From IMG/VR virus record IMGVR_UViG_3300007770_000005, positions 1 to 64,000 of that record: a stretch of DNA of 64,000 nt; one strand, 5' to 3'. Origin of the DNA: a virus. The stretch's first letter is position 1; the number at the start of each line of letters is the position of its first letter. Of this stretch, positions 51,241 through 63,200 are shown one piece after another. A program made the position numbers and the translations under genes. Under the pieces are notes generated by a model. The model was not told where the DNA came from. It ran no database searches and was given only the letters and a program-made list of their open reading frames with translations.

Positions 51241-53981
51241 CAGTCATCTCCCCCGCCACCCATGATGGCAGCGAGAAGCTCCAGGAGGATCAACGGAAGG
51301 CCACCAGCCGCAATAACCATCCCTCCCCCGTAAGCACTTCTGTCGTCCTCTGGCTTATCCGTAGCCATCACAAGGCCCTGAAGCAGCCCGTCAGTCCCGT
51401 TCTCTACCAGGATCAGCCCCGAGCAGGAGGGGAGGGCGAACATATCGATCATCCTCAAGAGGGACCGGATGTACTGGATGAGCATTTGAAGCTGGTAGAT
51501 GCGCTTCTGGATGCCTTCGATATACCGGATGATTTCATCAACCAGTCCCTGGAGGCCATCCAGGATAGCCATGAGGAACCTTTCAATCTTGTCCAGAATC
51601 TCGTTCACAGGCGCGAGAGCTTTGTCGAAGGGGCGTACCGCAATCCAGCCTCCTGCGCTGCTGGGCATCATCCGGCCTTGCATGAACAAGATAGTCTCTG
51701 CGCTGTACATGACCTCATCTGGGAGCACGTTACAGATGTAGTCAGCCTTGACGCCGCTGGGAGTGCCTCCGTAAACCACGGGGATGGTTGAAGGCGCACT
51801 GGACGCCATAGCGTTGAGTGTTTGGTTGGGGTCTGGAATAAAGAGAGGACCCGGATCAAACTCCAACTCAGTGCCGTCAGCAACTCCCGGCGAAGATGTA
51901 AGCGTTCTGGGACGGTCAGTAGAGGACCATGCTTCCATCCGGTTCGGGTTGTCTGGACCCCAAGGAATCGCCGCCAGATTCCCGGCAACGCCTTTGGCGG
52001 CCTCTGTGAACGCCTCCTTTGCCACGTCGTTGGTTTTCCTCTGATACCCCACGCTCTCCAAGATGGTGTTGGAGGGGTATTTGGAGTCAATATCTGACCA
52101 CTTGAACTCAAGCAGGTCCTTGGCCAAGTCCTCAACCACGCTGATAAAGTTTTCAGAGGGGTTGATCCTACGGTAAGCCGCACCTGCCCACGCAATAGCG
52201 TTGCGAAGCACTTGTGCGCGGAAGCCTTTAGGATTCTTTCCCCTGTACAGAGGCATCAGGTAGTTCTTATTTTCTGTGAGCTTCGGCCCAAACCCGCACT
52301 TTTGCTGCACCTGCATGGCAGCATTGCCCAGGGGGTTGATGGCTGCGTATCTGCTTGCGTCATTGAAAGCGTAGGCCGAGTCCGCAGTGAACTCACCCTT
52401 CTCCATGCCAGGGAAGTTGCTTACCAACTGGGCCGTCACGAAAGCGGCGGTGAGGGCTTCGATGTAGGCCATCGAACTGTCGGTTGGAAAGGTAAGCTCT
52501 ACGGGGGCCGATACGGGGCCGATGTCCAGAGAAGATGCCCCATCTGGGTTAGGTTCTGGGGCCGATCCTTGGTCTCCTGGGTCCGAGGGAGGTGCCCACC
52601 TACCGGGGCCATACGGGGCAAAGGAGGTAGGCGTATCTGCCCTTGCAAGAGCGTCCTGTGAAAAGTTCCACAACCGATAGTCCTGCTCACCCATCTTCGT
52701 GGGGGCGACCATAGGCGACGAAGGACTACCCAAATCCTGGTAAACGGACTTGCCCAAAGCACGCACACGAACGTAGTAGGTCGGGTTCTCTGCATCTACC
52801 AACTTCACCGTCCCGTCGGAGTTGGTCTCTACGGTTGCGTGAACGGGCATCTCGGATTTCTTCAACATGATGGTGAAGGTGCCGCCGCCAAGGATTTTAC
52901 TGATAGCTGTGTTGCTGACGAGCCAAGCCTTCCCGAAATAAGTCTTCTCCCCGTCCTTCATCACGCAAGGGGGGATCCACGGATCGTTCGGACTCATCGT
53001 AAAAAACATGCAGGTCGGGGAACCCCCCATCCACGGGGACCCGTCCGGGTCTACGAAGGTGCCGTAAGTGGAGGTGGTATCCGTGCCCTGGTACTCGGTA
53101 TAGCCGCCCGCCTGAACGAGATCCCCAAACCCAACAGTGTCCATCGGGCTGTAGCAACGGAGAAGCCCTCCAGAAGCCGGGTCAAGAGAGTTTGCGAACC
53201 ACCAACCATCCCCTGTTGCCTTGGGGTAGCAGCCCAAGGCGGTGAACCCGTCCCGGAAAGTGCTCACTTCGACAAGGAAGGCGCGTGGGGCAGCGTAGCT
53301 TGTGCCCGGTAGGCCGCCCGTAGGGGTAGGCAACGACCAAGATATAACAGCCTCTTCAGGAACCGACCCGCTTCCCGCCAGTGCGTCACCGAGCGCCTTG
53401 AAAGCGGCCATTCCAGCCCCCTCCGTACCATAAGACACTGTGGGGGTGGAGCATCTGGGCAAAGGGTTAGTCTTCGTGGCGGGCATCCCTTTGAAGAAGT
53501 TGATGATCTTCATGATGAGCCGGATCAGGTCATCAATGTCCTGTCCAGAAATGTAGAAGAAGGCAGCCACCGCCGCCGAAGACGAGGACCAGTCGGGACG
53601 GTCAGGGTCTGACCGGTCCACCAGTCGGCTAATCATCCTGGTCTGGTATGCCGTGAAACCGCCCCTCAAGTCCTTGAAGCGGTTGCTGAACTTGAACAGG
53701 TGATGGTCTCCGTGGATATACAAGCCCAGTTGTCGAAGATCATTGATGATGTTCCTGATCTCTTCGATGATGGCTTCGATGATGGCGCGGATGGGGTCCA
53801 GCAAGCCAATCAAGAACGCCTTGATGATGTTCAGGATGAACTGGACAATGTTCAGGATGAGCAGCAGGGCTTCGAGAACCGAATCAATGGCCTCGATGAT
53901 GGGCCGGATGGGTTCCAGTAGCTTGCTCAAATCAGGCTGTACTGTAAGCCACCCCGCCTCTCCGCTGCCGCCTTCAGACAT
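51240..53981 (-). CDS. Large structural protein with hydrophobic amphipathic helices
   Basis: A 913-residue protein. Residues about 18-82 are a long hydrophobic helical stretch containing two copies of one unit, LLEPIRPIIEAID and LLDPIRAIIEAII. A second such region lies near the C terminus (KIERFLMAILDGLQGLVDEI, then IEGIQKRIYQLQMLIQYIRS), followed by a hydrophobic tail (GLPLILLELLAAIMGGGGDD). The middle is beta-rich with no motif I can name. The helices are amphipathic rather than classical membrane segments and may assemble into bundles in the tail or insert into the host membrane on ejection. Its position just before gp25 suggests a hub or tail-tip component. It lies 3 bp after the 78-residue gene. 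Confidence 0.65.
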   Translation of the reverse strand: MSEGGSGEAGWLTVQPDLSKLLEPIRPIIEAIDSVLEALLLILNIVQFILNIIKAFLIGLLDPIRAIIEAIIEEIRNIINDLRQLGLYIHGDHHLFKFSNRFKDLRGGFTAYQTRMISRLVDRSDPDRPDWSSSSAAVAAFFYISGQDIDDLIRLIMKIINFFKGMPATKTNPLPRCSTPTVSYGTEGAGMAAFKALGDALAGSGSVPEEAVISWSLPTPTGGLPGTSYAAPRAFLVEVSTFRDGFTALGCYPKATGDGWWFANSLDPASGGLLRCYSPMDTVGFGDLVQAGGYTEYQGTDTTSTYGTFVDPDGSPWMGGSPTCMFFTMSPNDPWIPPCVMKDGEKTYFGKAWLVSNTAISKILGGGTFTIMLKKSEMPVHATVETNSDGTVKLVDAENPTYYVRVRALGKSVYQDLGSPSSPMVAPTKMGEQDYRLWNFSQDALARADTPTSFAPYGPGRWAPPSDPGDQGSAPEPNPDGASSLDIGPVSAPVELTFPTDSSMAYIEALTAAFVTAQLVSNFPGMEKGEFTADSAYAFNDASRYAAINPLGNAAMQVQQKCGFGPKLTENKNYLMPLYRGKNPKGFRAQVLRNAIAWAGAAYRRINPSENFISVVEDLAKDLLEFKWSDIDSKYPSNTILESVGYQRKTNDVAKEAFTEAAKGVAGNLAAIPWGPDNPNRMEAWSSTDRPRTLTSSPGVADGTELEFDPGPLFIPDPNQTLNAMASSAPSTIPVVYGGTPSGVKADYICNVLPDEVMYSAETILFMQGRMMPSSAGGWIAVRPFDKALAPVNEILDKIERFLMAILDGLQGLVDEIIRYIEGIQKRIYQLQMLIQYIRSLLRMIDMFALPSCSGLILVENGTDGLLQGLVMATDKPEDDRSAYGGGMVIAAGGLPLILLELLAAIMGGGGDD

Positions 53982-53984
53982 AAC

Positions 53985-54221
53985 TCACGCCCCGCCGCCG
54001 TTCTTCAGCCTTTGGAGAGCGATATGTAGCTGGGCCATCTCGGCATGGTCTCGCTCGACCTGCTGCTCAAGAAGCACAGCGACCTTTCCGAGAGCTTCTT
54101 TCTGCCTCTCCAGAATAGGGCTTTTGACTTCTTTTTCCTCAACATCAGTCCAACCCCCGACGTTGATGCCTTTCGAGCGCAGTTGCTCTCGCATCCTTTT
54201 GATGTCGTCTTCTACTGACAT
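53985..54221 (-). CDS. Small coiled-coil protein
   Basis: A 78-residue mostly helical protein: MSVEDDIKRMREQLRSKG at the start, then ILERQKEALGKVAVLLEQQ and ERDHAEMAQLHIALQRLK with a heptad pattern. GGAGA precedes the ATG. It sits between the giant 3,236-residue and the 913-residue structural genes, 41 bp after the former, which makes it a candidate chaperone or minor baseplate subunit. No family is recognised. Confidence 0.65.
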   Translation of the reverse strand: MSVEDDIKRMREQLRSKGINVGGWTDVEEKEVKSPILERQKEALGKVAVLLEQQVERDHAEMAQLHIALQRLKNGGGA

Positions 54222-54262
54222 TGGCGTCTCCTACCCGAAAGGCCCTACATACACTTTACCGG

Positions 54263-57200
54263 TCACTTGTTCTTGAGGGCTTTCTTCTGCTTCACAAGGA
54301 TCTTCTCTTTCACCAACTTCCGGCCAAGCCGCCTTTCAGCCCTGTCTGCGATTTGAATAGACCCATCCCCCCAATCAGCCCGGAACTGAATCCAGGAGTA
54401 CCGGATTCCCCGAAAGTCATCATCATTGGAGAGGACGTCGTCCAAGAGGTCCGGGAGGACCGGGCGGCCTTCCCCGGTAGAGAAGCTGGCATAGAAATCA
54501 GGGCCACCGGTCGGCTCTGAATCAAGTCGCATATCCATGATCCAGAACCTACGGTCCAGCAACGAAAGGCAATCTTGGTTGCTGGCAAAGGGCTGGTACT
54601 CGGTCAGCCCTGTCAGGCTCTTGTACAAAGCGTTGTAGATAAGACCCACTCCGTCAGAGGTGTCTCCCGGAGTTCCCAAATCATCAATGTGTTCGTCCCG
54701 CTGGAAAACGTAGTAGGAGCCGCCTCGGTAGTTGTCCCACCACTCGTGGATTTCTTCGATCCACGACAGCATACGTTCCCGCATGAACAAAACGAGTTCG
54801 GCAGCCTCATCCGAAAATACGGGGGAGGGCCGGATGATCTTGTATCCAAAGGGGGCGATGCTGTTGTAACGATTGTAGACCCCTCCAGGGAAATCGTAAG
54901 GGCGCTTGGCAAAGGAGGGGTCAGCCGGGTCCTCGACGTAGGAGGTGTGCCGCAACATTTGCTGCCCCTCTTCTCCTGGAACGGGTCCGGGTTCGCCTAT
55001 CGACCCTTTGACTTGGGGGAGGACAACGTATCCGTTTGCAGGCGGGTCAGACCCAAAGATCACGTCGCTTGACGAGTCATCGCCACCACCTGCAAACCGG
55101 CAAGTACCGTCCACCTGCAAACGGCCTGTAGTAGAGTCCTCGTCCCCCAATACCCGGTAGAATCCCCGGTTATCATCAAGGATGGCAGGTCCCCCCTGCA
55201 TCCAAGAGCCATCCAGCCGCTCCTCAATACTCGTATCCCCCATCGGGCGCTTTGCATACTCGGCGGGGTCGTACAAGCTGGTACGCCTCAAAGGATCTTG
55301 CCCTGCGGGGTCGATGATAAGGTAGTCACCCTTTTGGACTCCCAGCGCCTCCCATGCGCCAGCCCCTGAAACATCAGAGTCTCGGAGGGTGTTTTCCCTA
55401 TCCACGAAGCCACCCGTAGTGTTTACATCGGCGGGGTTGTAAACCACCTCCCTTTCGTAAACCACCTCATCAGTCAGGTACTCCAGAAGTTGCTCGTTAG
55501 ACTGTTCATGAGGAACCGGAGCTTGTTGGAGGTAGACCTCAAAGTACGATCCGATGTCCGGGGCTGCGTCACCCCCGGACATGCCGGGATACTTCAGAAT
55601 CAAGGAGTTGGACGTGAGGACCCTGTCGATCTCGACAGTCTCCAGCAGGCTTCCATCAGAGTCGATGACGCGAAGCATGTCTCCAGGATGGATGTTTACG
55701 GCAGGGTCGTTGAAGTCGCCCACGTTCGTAGCTGTTCCGTCAGCCCACACACTTGTATCAGCAGTGTAGGTGCGTGTGGCAGCATCATAAGAACTGACCG
55801 CACCCCGGCGAATCTCATACACCAACTTCAAACGGTCAATATCAGCAACAACCCTGTCTTGGATTTCATGCCACCTGCGAATACGCCGCACAAAGAACGA
55901 GGCTCTCTCCGAAGGCATAAACGCTGAAGTAAAGTCGCTGCTGTTCCGTGGGCCAATGTTCTCGTAGTCCGTGATGGTGTGGTCAGCGTCCACAACGTGA
56001 GGGAAGGACTGAAGCAGGCTCTTGGCTGTTCTCGGGAAGGACGGCTCCAGGATAAGCCCCGCCACCCCGGAGAAGCCCTTATGGTCCTCTCCGTCATCGG
56101 CCAAGTCATCCCCTGTCCAGAAGAAAAGCCCAGGAAGCACACAGGTGAGGTTGTGGTCGTAAGTGTAGACCGCAGCAGGGTCCACCACCAAAGCACCGGT
56201 CAAATCAAACTGAATCTCGTTCCATTGAGGATCTACCGCATTGTTCTGGATATGGCTGATGTCAATGTAGGTGGCGACCCCTTCAATCTCATTGTCGGCT
56301 GCCTCATTGCGCCACAAAACCGGGGCCTTCAGGTCGGCCTGGAATGTCGCCGGATCAACAGGAACAGGAACCCGGACACCCAACACGGTGTCAACGATGG
56401 CCCCCGTGTGGACAATCTCACTCAAGTCAGAGTCCCACAGCACCACCCGGCCCGTGTTCTCGGGGGAGACATTGGCGGGATCGGGAAGGTTGTTGGTGTT
56501 CCGCATGGAAATCCACCGGAATCCCGCACAAACATTCGCACCGTGCTTGTCGGCAGGGGCACCTTGGAAGTTGTTATCTGGCAGCGACCTGACAACCCCG
56601 TGGGAGTCTGTGTAAGTACCGAAGGAGCCGATGGGAAGGTACTGCATCCCCGAGAGCTTCTGGCCCACTGCAAGCACGTCCTCAAACATGTCCCAGCTAT
56701 TGGTAGGGGAGAGAGGGTCAAGCATGTCCCCCTGCGCGTTTTCGGGGGGATTCAAGACGCCGTACTGGAGGTGGAACTCGGAGTTACCGTCGGCATCCGT
56801 GAAGACCCCTGTGTACTGGACCTTGTACACGCAATCCTTGTCGATCTCATAGCCTGCCGGGAGCAGGACAGAATAAGCCGACTTGAGGACCAGATAAAGC
56901 TGCCCCGACGCCGGGAACGCATGGCCTGTTGGGGAGTAGTACACCGATGGGAGGGCACCCTTCACAGTGATGGTGAAGGTGCTCCCTGCTGAATCGTGGT
57001 CCCACTTGAGGACCGTAGGGAAGGGAAGCTCCAACCAGCCTTCCTGACCGGCATAGACCCCCTTTGACAGACCTCGGAGGCTGGGAGTTCCTGCGGCATT
57101 GTCTGGCTCGAAGGCGTAGCGAACGACGTAGGTGCCGCTCCTGGTACAACCAAAAAGACGGTTAGTGCCCGAGTCCCAAACGCCAGGGACTACAACAATA

Positions 57201-60200
57201 TCCCCTGATTGAACCTCTCCCACAGACCCAGCCAAAATACTCGCGCCTGTGTTTAGGATGTAAGACCTTGCCCCTTGGTAAGCCGCGTCTGTGAAGTCGT
57301 GCTCATAGTCGTAGAACGAACCCTCGCCCAGACAAATCTGGTAGTTCCCTGCACCTGTGGGGTCGTCAGTGGACAGGTCGGAGGACGGGGCAGCCGACAA
57401 GAGGATGTTCTCGATTCGAGCGGTGGCGGGCACGACTTGATCGACAATGGACTGGTTGCCCCACTCAAAGGGCATCACCCGCACACGCCCGACCCCAACG
57501 CCTGCCCCTACGAAGGTTCCTACATAGGTTGTTCCCGCAGAAACGATGTTGTTGGGGTCTGGGCCGACTCGGCTACGGAACTTGAACCGAACATTGTCGT
57601 TGGTCTCCTGGACCTCGTTGACGGAACTGGCGAACTGGGAACCCGGCTTCCCCATCTGGGTCTCGATGACGTTTAGGTTCAACCCCATGTCTACGGTGGG
57701 GTTGTTGTTCGCAGGGCGGGAATCAACAGGAAGGGCCGTGGCAAAGGAGAGGCTCTCCTGAAAAGTTAGGCGATCCCCTCGGATATAAGCGTCCCTCGAA
57801 CCGTAGTTGGACCCCGGAGCAGCGGGAGGGTTGAAGTAGTTCGAGGTCTGCGTGGTCATGTAGGTGTCCACGCTGATGTTGAAGTCGTAGTAGTTGTTAT
57901 TGACCAGAGGACCGGCTGGCGACCCCAAGGTGGCCCCAAGCAAGGAGGCGTTCGACTCGAACATGATCTTGAACGACCCGTCCAGGTTCCAGCCGATGCC
58001 TGCCATGATCAAGTTGAGAGCACCTGCGCCCGGAATCCAAACACCATAAGCGGCAAAGGCCGACGGGTTGCGGAAAGCGAGCTTGCAGATCGTCGGGTCA
58101 CCCGCAAAGTTGGGGTCCGGGTTGTAGAAGGTAACTACACAGGTGTTGAGGCCCGCCCAAGTAGCCCACGAATCTACAATCAGCTTCTGAAGGCCGCCCG
58201 TAGTGGCCGGGTAGGGGGTATCGGAGCCGTCATCCAAGACATACCTGTTGGCGGGGTTCCCCAGCCATGCTGAAGACACGTCAAACGTGATGAGGTACAC
58301 CCCTGCGCTGAAAACCTCGGTGACCTGACACCCAGAGGTAGCGGCACCCGCGCCCACGTCCCAGGCCGTGTTGAAGCCGAAAACATTCTCGGCCATGTAC
58401 CTGTGAGGCACTGCGAGAGGTGCGGTGAGGGCTGGGCGGCTTGCCGTCACAAAACGGGGCGGCTCGAAGTACGGGTTCGACCCTACAAGGTTAGCGGCTC
58501 CTCGAACAGCACCCACAGTGATGATGCCCTGGCCGCCTGCGGGAAGGCCGGAACTCTCCTGTGGGTCGCCAGCACCTCCGTCATCCGGGCACTCCACAAA
58601 GACAAGATCATACGGACGCAGGGAGCCAGTCAAAGTGCCTTGGACATAGGGCGTCGTGCCAGTCCAGGGCATCCAGTCTGTGTCCGAGTAAAGGGAACCT
58701 GCATAGTTAGGAGGCCCAAGAGCACCGTCGCTCCACTCTCCGATAGAGCCGTCGCTGATGAGGAACTCATCCGGGTAGACGGCCCCCCAATACTGGTTCG
58801 GCACCTGCCCCATCCAGGTAGCTGCCGGGATGGGGTAGGTTCCAGGAGGGGCTTCTGCTTCAGCGAAGAACTCGATGCTTTGCCACACCTCGTAGAGAGC
58901 CGAAAGCTCCGTCACCGTTGTTGAGAGATAGGGGATTTGCACATCCCCTGAATCATCACGGGCCTCGCCCTTGAGGCACGGAAGCTCCAGAGGAGTTTCA
59001 GAGGTGTTGATGAACGACACCTCTGATTCAAGACAAGAAAGAGGTTTGGGAGGCTGCTGCCCCATCATCTCCTTCAAGGGGAATCCGAAGATGTCTTCAG
59101 AAGACGGGAAGCTCAAATCACGGTACTGGCTCTTCAGCCGTGCAACGGACAGATCAAACCCCATCCGGTAAGCAGACATAGCTTTTGACGAGAGGGCCAT
59201 GTCCTCGATGCCAGGAGGGTCGCTCGCTGCGCTGGCCTCGTCCATTGGAAGGGCAGACCCTACAAAAGCCGTGTCGCCATACTTGGCCTCGAAGTCGCCC
59301 TCATCACTCTTCTGGATGGAGGTTCCAGCGATTGCGGTTCCATCCTGCTTGCCCAAAATAAGGATAGCGCCCCCAATCACCTCGGCCACAAAAACAGGCG
59401 CTTTGATAGGGCTGGGCGGCGTCAGGCCAAAGAGGCTCGGGTAAGTGACAGACGTATCAAAGAGGTCGAATACCTCACCTGTCGGGATTCCGAAGCGGAG
59501 GCGCTGTCCTGCTTCAAAACCAGGAGTGGAGAGTTCAAGGCTTCCCGTTGAGAGGTCGCTCAAGCCCCCCTCAAGCTGCGTTGCAAGCTGGGCAAAGTCG
59601 GGAAAGCCCGTATTCGAGTCGATGGGGAAATCCACGAAGTCAAGAGGCGTGCAAACAAGTGTTGCAGAGCCAACTGTGGTCCCTGTCAGACCCGCAGCCG
59701 AGATGGCGTCATCGAGGTCAGGGTCGCCTTCTGGGTAGTAGGCCCAGATCCGGGCGCGAGGGTAACGGTCATTAGGAACGACCGAGACAATCCCCTCTAT
59801 TGTCCCGATAGCAGGGTTTGCTATCGGCCCGATAGAACGGCCAAAGGTGCTGGCGACCTGTGCTGTAACCTCACCCGGATTGGGGCCGGGAACATCCTCC
59901 ATGCGGGCGAAGCCGTACACTCCTGGCTCATTCGCTTCGGAGTTGGCCCCGATCCCTGGGAGCAACCGAGTGAACGCCTTGGTGCGTTGCGGGTACAGGC
60001 GAGAAAAGCGGTTCTTCTCCCACATTTTCTCGAACTTTGCGATCAACTCAATCTTCGGGAAGGGCGGGAACAGCGAGAACGAGATGGCCGTCTTCATCCT
60101 GATCATCAGGATGTCGTCCATGTCATTCTTCACCCGGCTCCGCTGAAGCTCCATGAACAACATGAGTCCAAAGGGATCAGGAGGGATGCCGCCCGTCTTT

Positions 60201-63200
60201 CCGGGATACACCAAAGAGGTGGGGTCAAGCGGGAAGGCCGTGGGAGGCAAGTAGAGGGCGTCCTCTTCCGTGTAGTAGGCCCCACCCAAGCCTGAAGCCC
60301 AGGATTCAATAAGGTCCCGCCAAATCAGCCGTGGGTTGAGGAACCCTGTGATTTCGTCTTCGTAGCCTGGGAGAGCGTAGCGGACTCCCCGGCCAACGAA
60401 GAACCGGAACTTCCCATCCCGATCCCCGATGATCCTGCCGTCAATGTTCTCGTGAATCTGCTCCAAGGCAACAACAATGTTGTTGTAGAAGGAGAGATAG
60501 ACTCGCGCACCCCGATCCTGGTCGAAAAGGTCTTGGACCTCGCTCCGAAGCCCCAAGATGCCTTGCTTCTCGATGTCGGCTGATCCAGGAAAAGCCTCCG
60601 GGGGGCCTCCAGTCTGAGGTCCTGACTCAACTACCTTTTTGACAGCAATCCCCTGGACCTCGGAAAGATACTCCTCCACCGGAAGGGTGCTTGCATAGAA
60701 AGAATCCGGGTTTCGGAAGCAATACTTGGCAAGGAAAGTTGATCCCAGGATGCCGTTTTCGCCCGAGGGGACGACCATAGAAAGGTGCTTGGATTTATAG
60801 GAAGGGGCCAGAACGGCGTCATCTTCGATGACGGGATGCACCACCTCTTGTTTGGTGTATTGGAGAAGGAGCCGCTCACCACCCTTCAAGGCTCGTTGCT
60901 CTGGACGCATGAGGGAAACACCCCCGGTAGATGCGTCAATCATGTAGTGGATGCCCGCCACCAGTTCCTTACCCGGTAGCTCGTTACCGCTTGAATCAGT
61001 GGACCCAAGCAGAAACAGGGCAAAGCCTTCCGGGCGAATGAAAGGGGAAATCCCCTTGAACTCATACGGGTTGGGGCCGTACACCGGACGCACCGAAATA
61101 CGAACCGCATCCACCCCAAAGACCATCTTCTTGGGGAGGGGGGTGGCGAAGCTGACAAGGGTGTACCTGCCGTCTTCCGATAGCGTGGAGTTGTCGATCA
61201 GAAGCGGATAGCCTCCCAACTCCATTAGATGGCGAGTGGCCGTGTAAGTCCGAAGGTCGCCCTTGAAAATAAGCTGCGTGGCGAACTTGTCAGCGGGTGC
61301 GTACTCCGCATCCACCGACATCATAAACCCCGTGTAGCCCCCACCAGGGATGGCGGCCCCTGCGGGGTCAATGACCACTGCCACAGGGTCGGCTGTCAGG
61401 AGTGTTGGGAGGTCTTTCCCCGGTGCGTATGTACCAACCGCAGTAGAGGTGGGGGGCCAGATGCCCACTACAGTGACGTCCAGTTGAGGGTCGTAGGAAG
61501 TCCCCGTGATGTAGAAGGGGGACGGACCCAGAATCATCAACTGGCCTGTCTGAAGGGTGTCGCGCCTATCTCCTTCCAGGGTGAAGTCACTCTGATCCTT
61601 GTCGATCATGAAGGGGGGACGCCAAACCGGTCGGAGGGAGGTGTCATAGGCCATCTCCCCACCAAATGCTTCGTAGACCCCGTAGTTGATCCTCACGCTA
61701 TCCGCAGCGTCCACAGGGGACTGGAAAGCAATGGTGGCCGTCGCATTGTCAATCGTGCAGGTGACCGCGCCGCCGAAGTTCTGGAGTTCAACCCCAGCCC
61801 AAACCATTGGATCAACCGTGTCCGCGATTGTACGTCCCGTCGGGTTGAACGTAAAAGTGGAGTCATCCACTCGCGTACACTCTTCCAACTGGACGTACAG
61901 GGGGAGTTTCTCCGTTACCTCAACGTAGTTTCCGTCCTCATCTTCTTTCCGTACACCTGCCATGTCGGACTGAAAGTAGTGAGCCTCAACAATCTGGCCC
62001 TCTCGTAGCGGGCTGTTGAAAAAGATAGACCCACCAATAGGGTTCATCCGTACATCAAGGGACCCTTCAGTGACCATCTGCTCCACGAAGTAGAGGGTGT
62101 CCCCCGACCACGCCAAGGTAGCGGCCTGGGAGAGAACCAGCGCCCCTGTGGACGGGTTGGCGAGAGCGGTGTTTGCGGGAGCGTATTCCGGGAGAGCCTG
62201 ATCGTAGTAAACCACCGCAGCGGCATTATCCGCGAGGGTGTCTTCTCCAAACTGGATGTCTCCAATAACAGGGACGACGTTTACAGTGTCGCCCGCGATA
62301 GGAGTGGGGAGAGGCGCTCCAATCGTAAGAAGACCGTCGCCCGAAGCAGGGTAGTCAGTGGTGTAAGCCCGACCCTCAACTCGAATCGAGAAGTCTTCAG
62401 CCAAAAAGAACGGATCGGAAGTATCGGGGACTCGAAGTCCTGATTCAGCGATGACACCGATTTCGATGCCAGTGGTGATGTACTGAATCTGGTCTTGGGT
62501 CGAGGGGGAGAAATCCAGTCCAGCCCGAACCCATACAAGACGATTGTTCTCCCTCGCCTTGCCTACAACGGCAGTGTAGTCAGGCTCATTCGCGACCACC
62601 TCGCCAATAGCGGAGAGGACCTTGATCTCAAAAGGTTCGTTGAGCAGGTGGTTGAAGGGATCCAACACCACGTCTGCCACGACAGCAGGATCGTACACGT
62701 CACGGGTTTGCCCCTCATAGATTCGCCATTCCGCATAGCTATGGCTGGGGGTCAGGGGACCTGCGGAGGCGGGGAAGCCTGGAGTGACCACCAGGGAACC
62801 AGTAGGGGTATCCACAGCGGTTATCGTGTAGATGCCTTCTGCATCCCCCGTAAGGATATGAAGCAGAAATCCTGGCTCTGGAGGCCCTTCGGGAACCTGA
62901 ACAGGGTCATGCCAGTTTGAGATGTTGTTGTCGCTGAACGCAGGGCTGGCCACCGTAAACTGGCCCGCGCCTCCTGAAGCAATCTGGACCCCGACGACGC
63001 TTACCAGAGGGGCAAGCCCCGGACCCCCATTGCCGGGAAGAAGGAAATCCTCTTTCCACACAAGCTCCTCGAAGCCCTGGCTGGGCTGCTTCAAGTACAA
63101 CCCGTACCCTGAATCAACAGGCTCCATAGCCGCCGACGAGATGGTGTCGGGGAGGGCGTACTGGGCTGCCAAGGGCAGGTTATCGGCGGGAGCCAAAATC

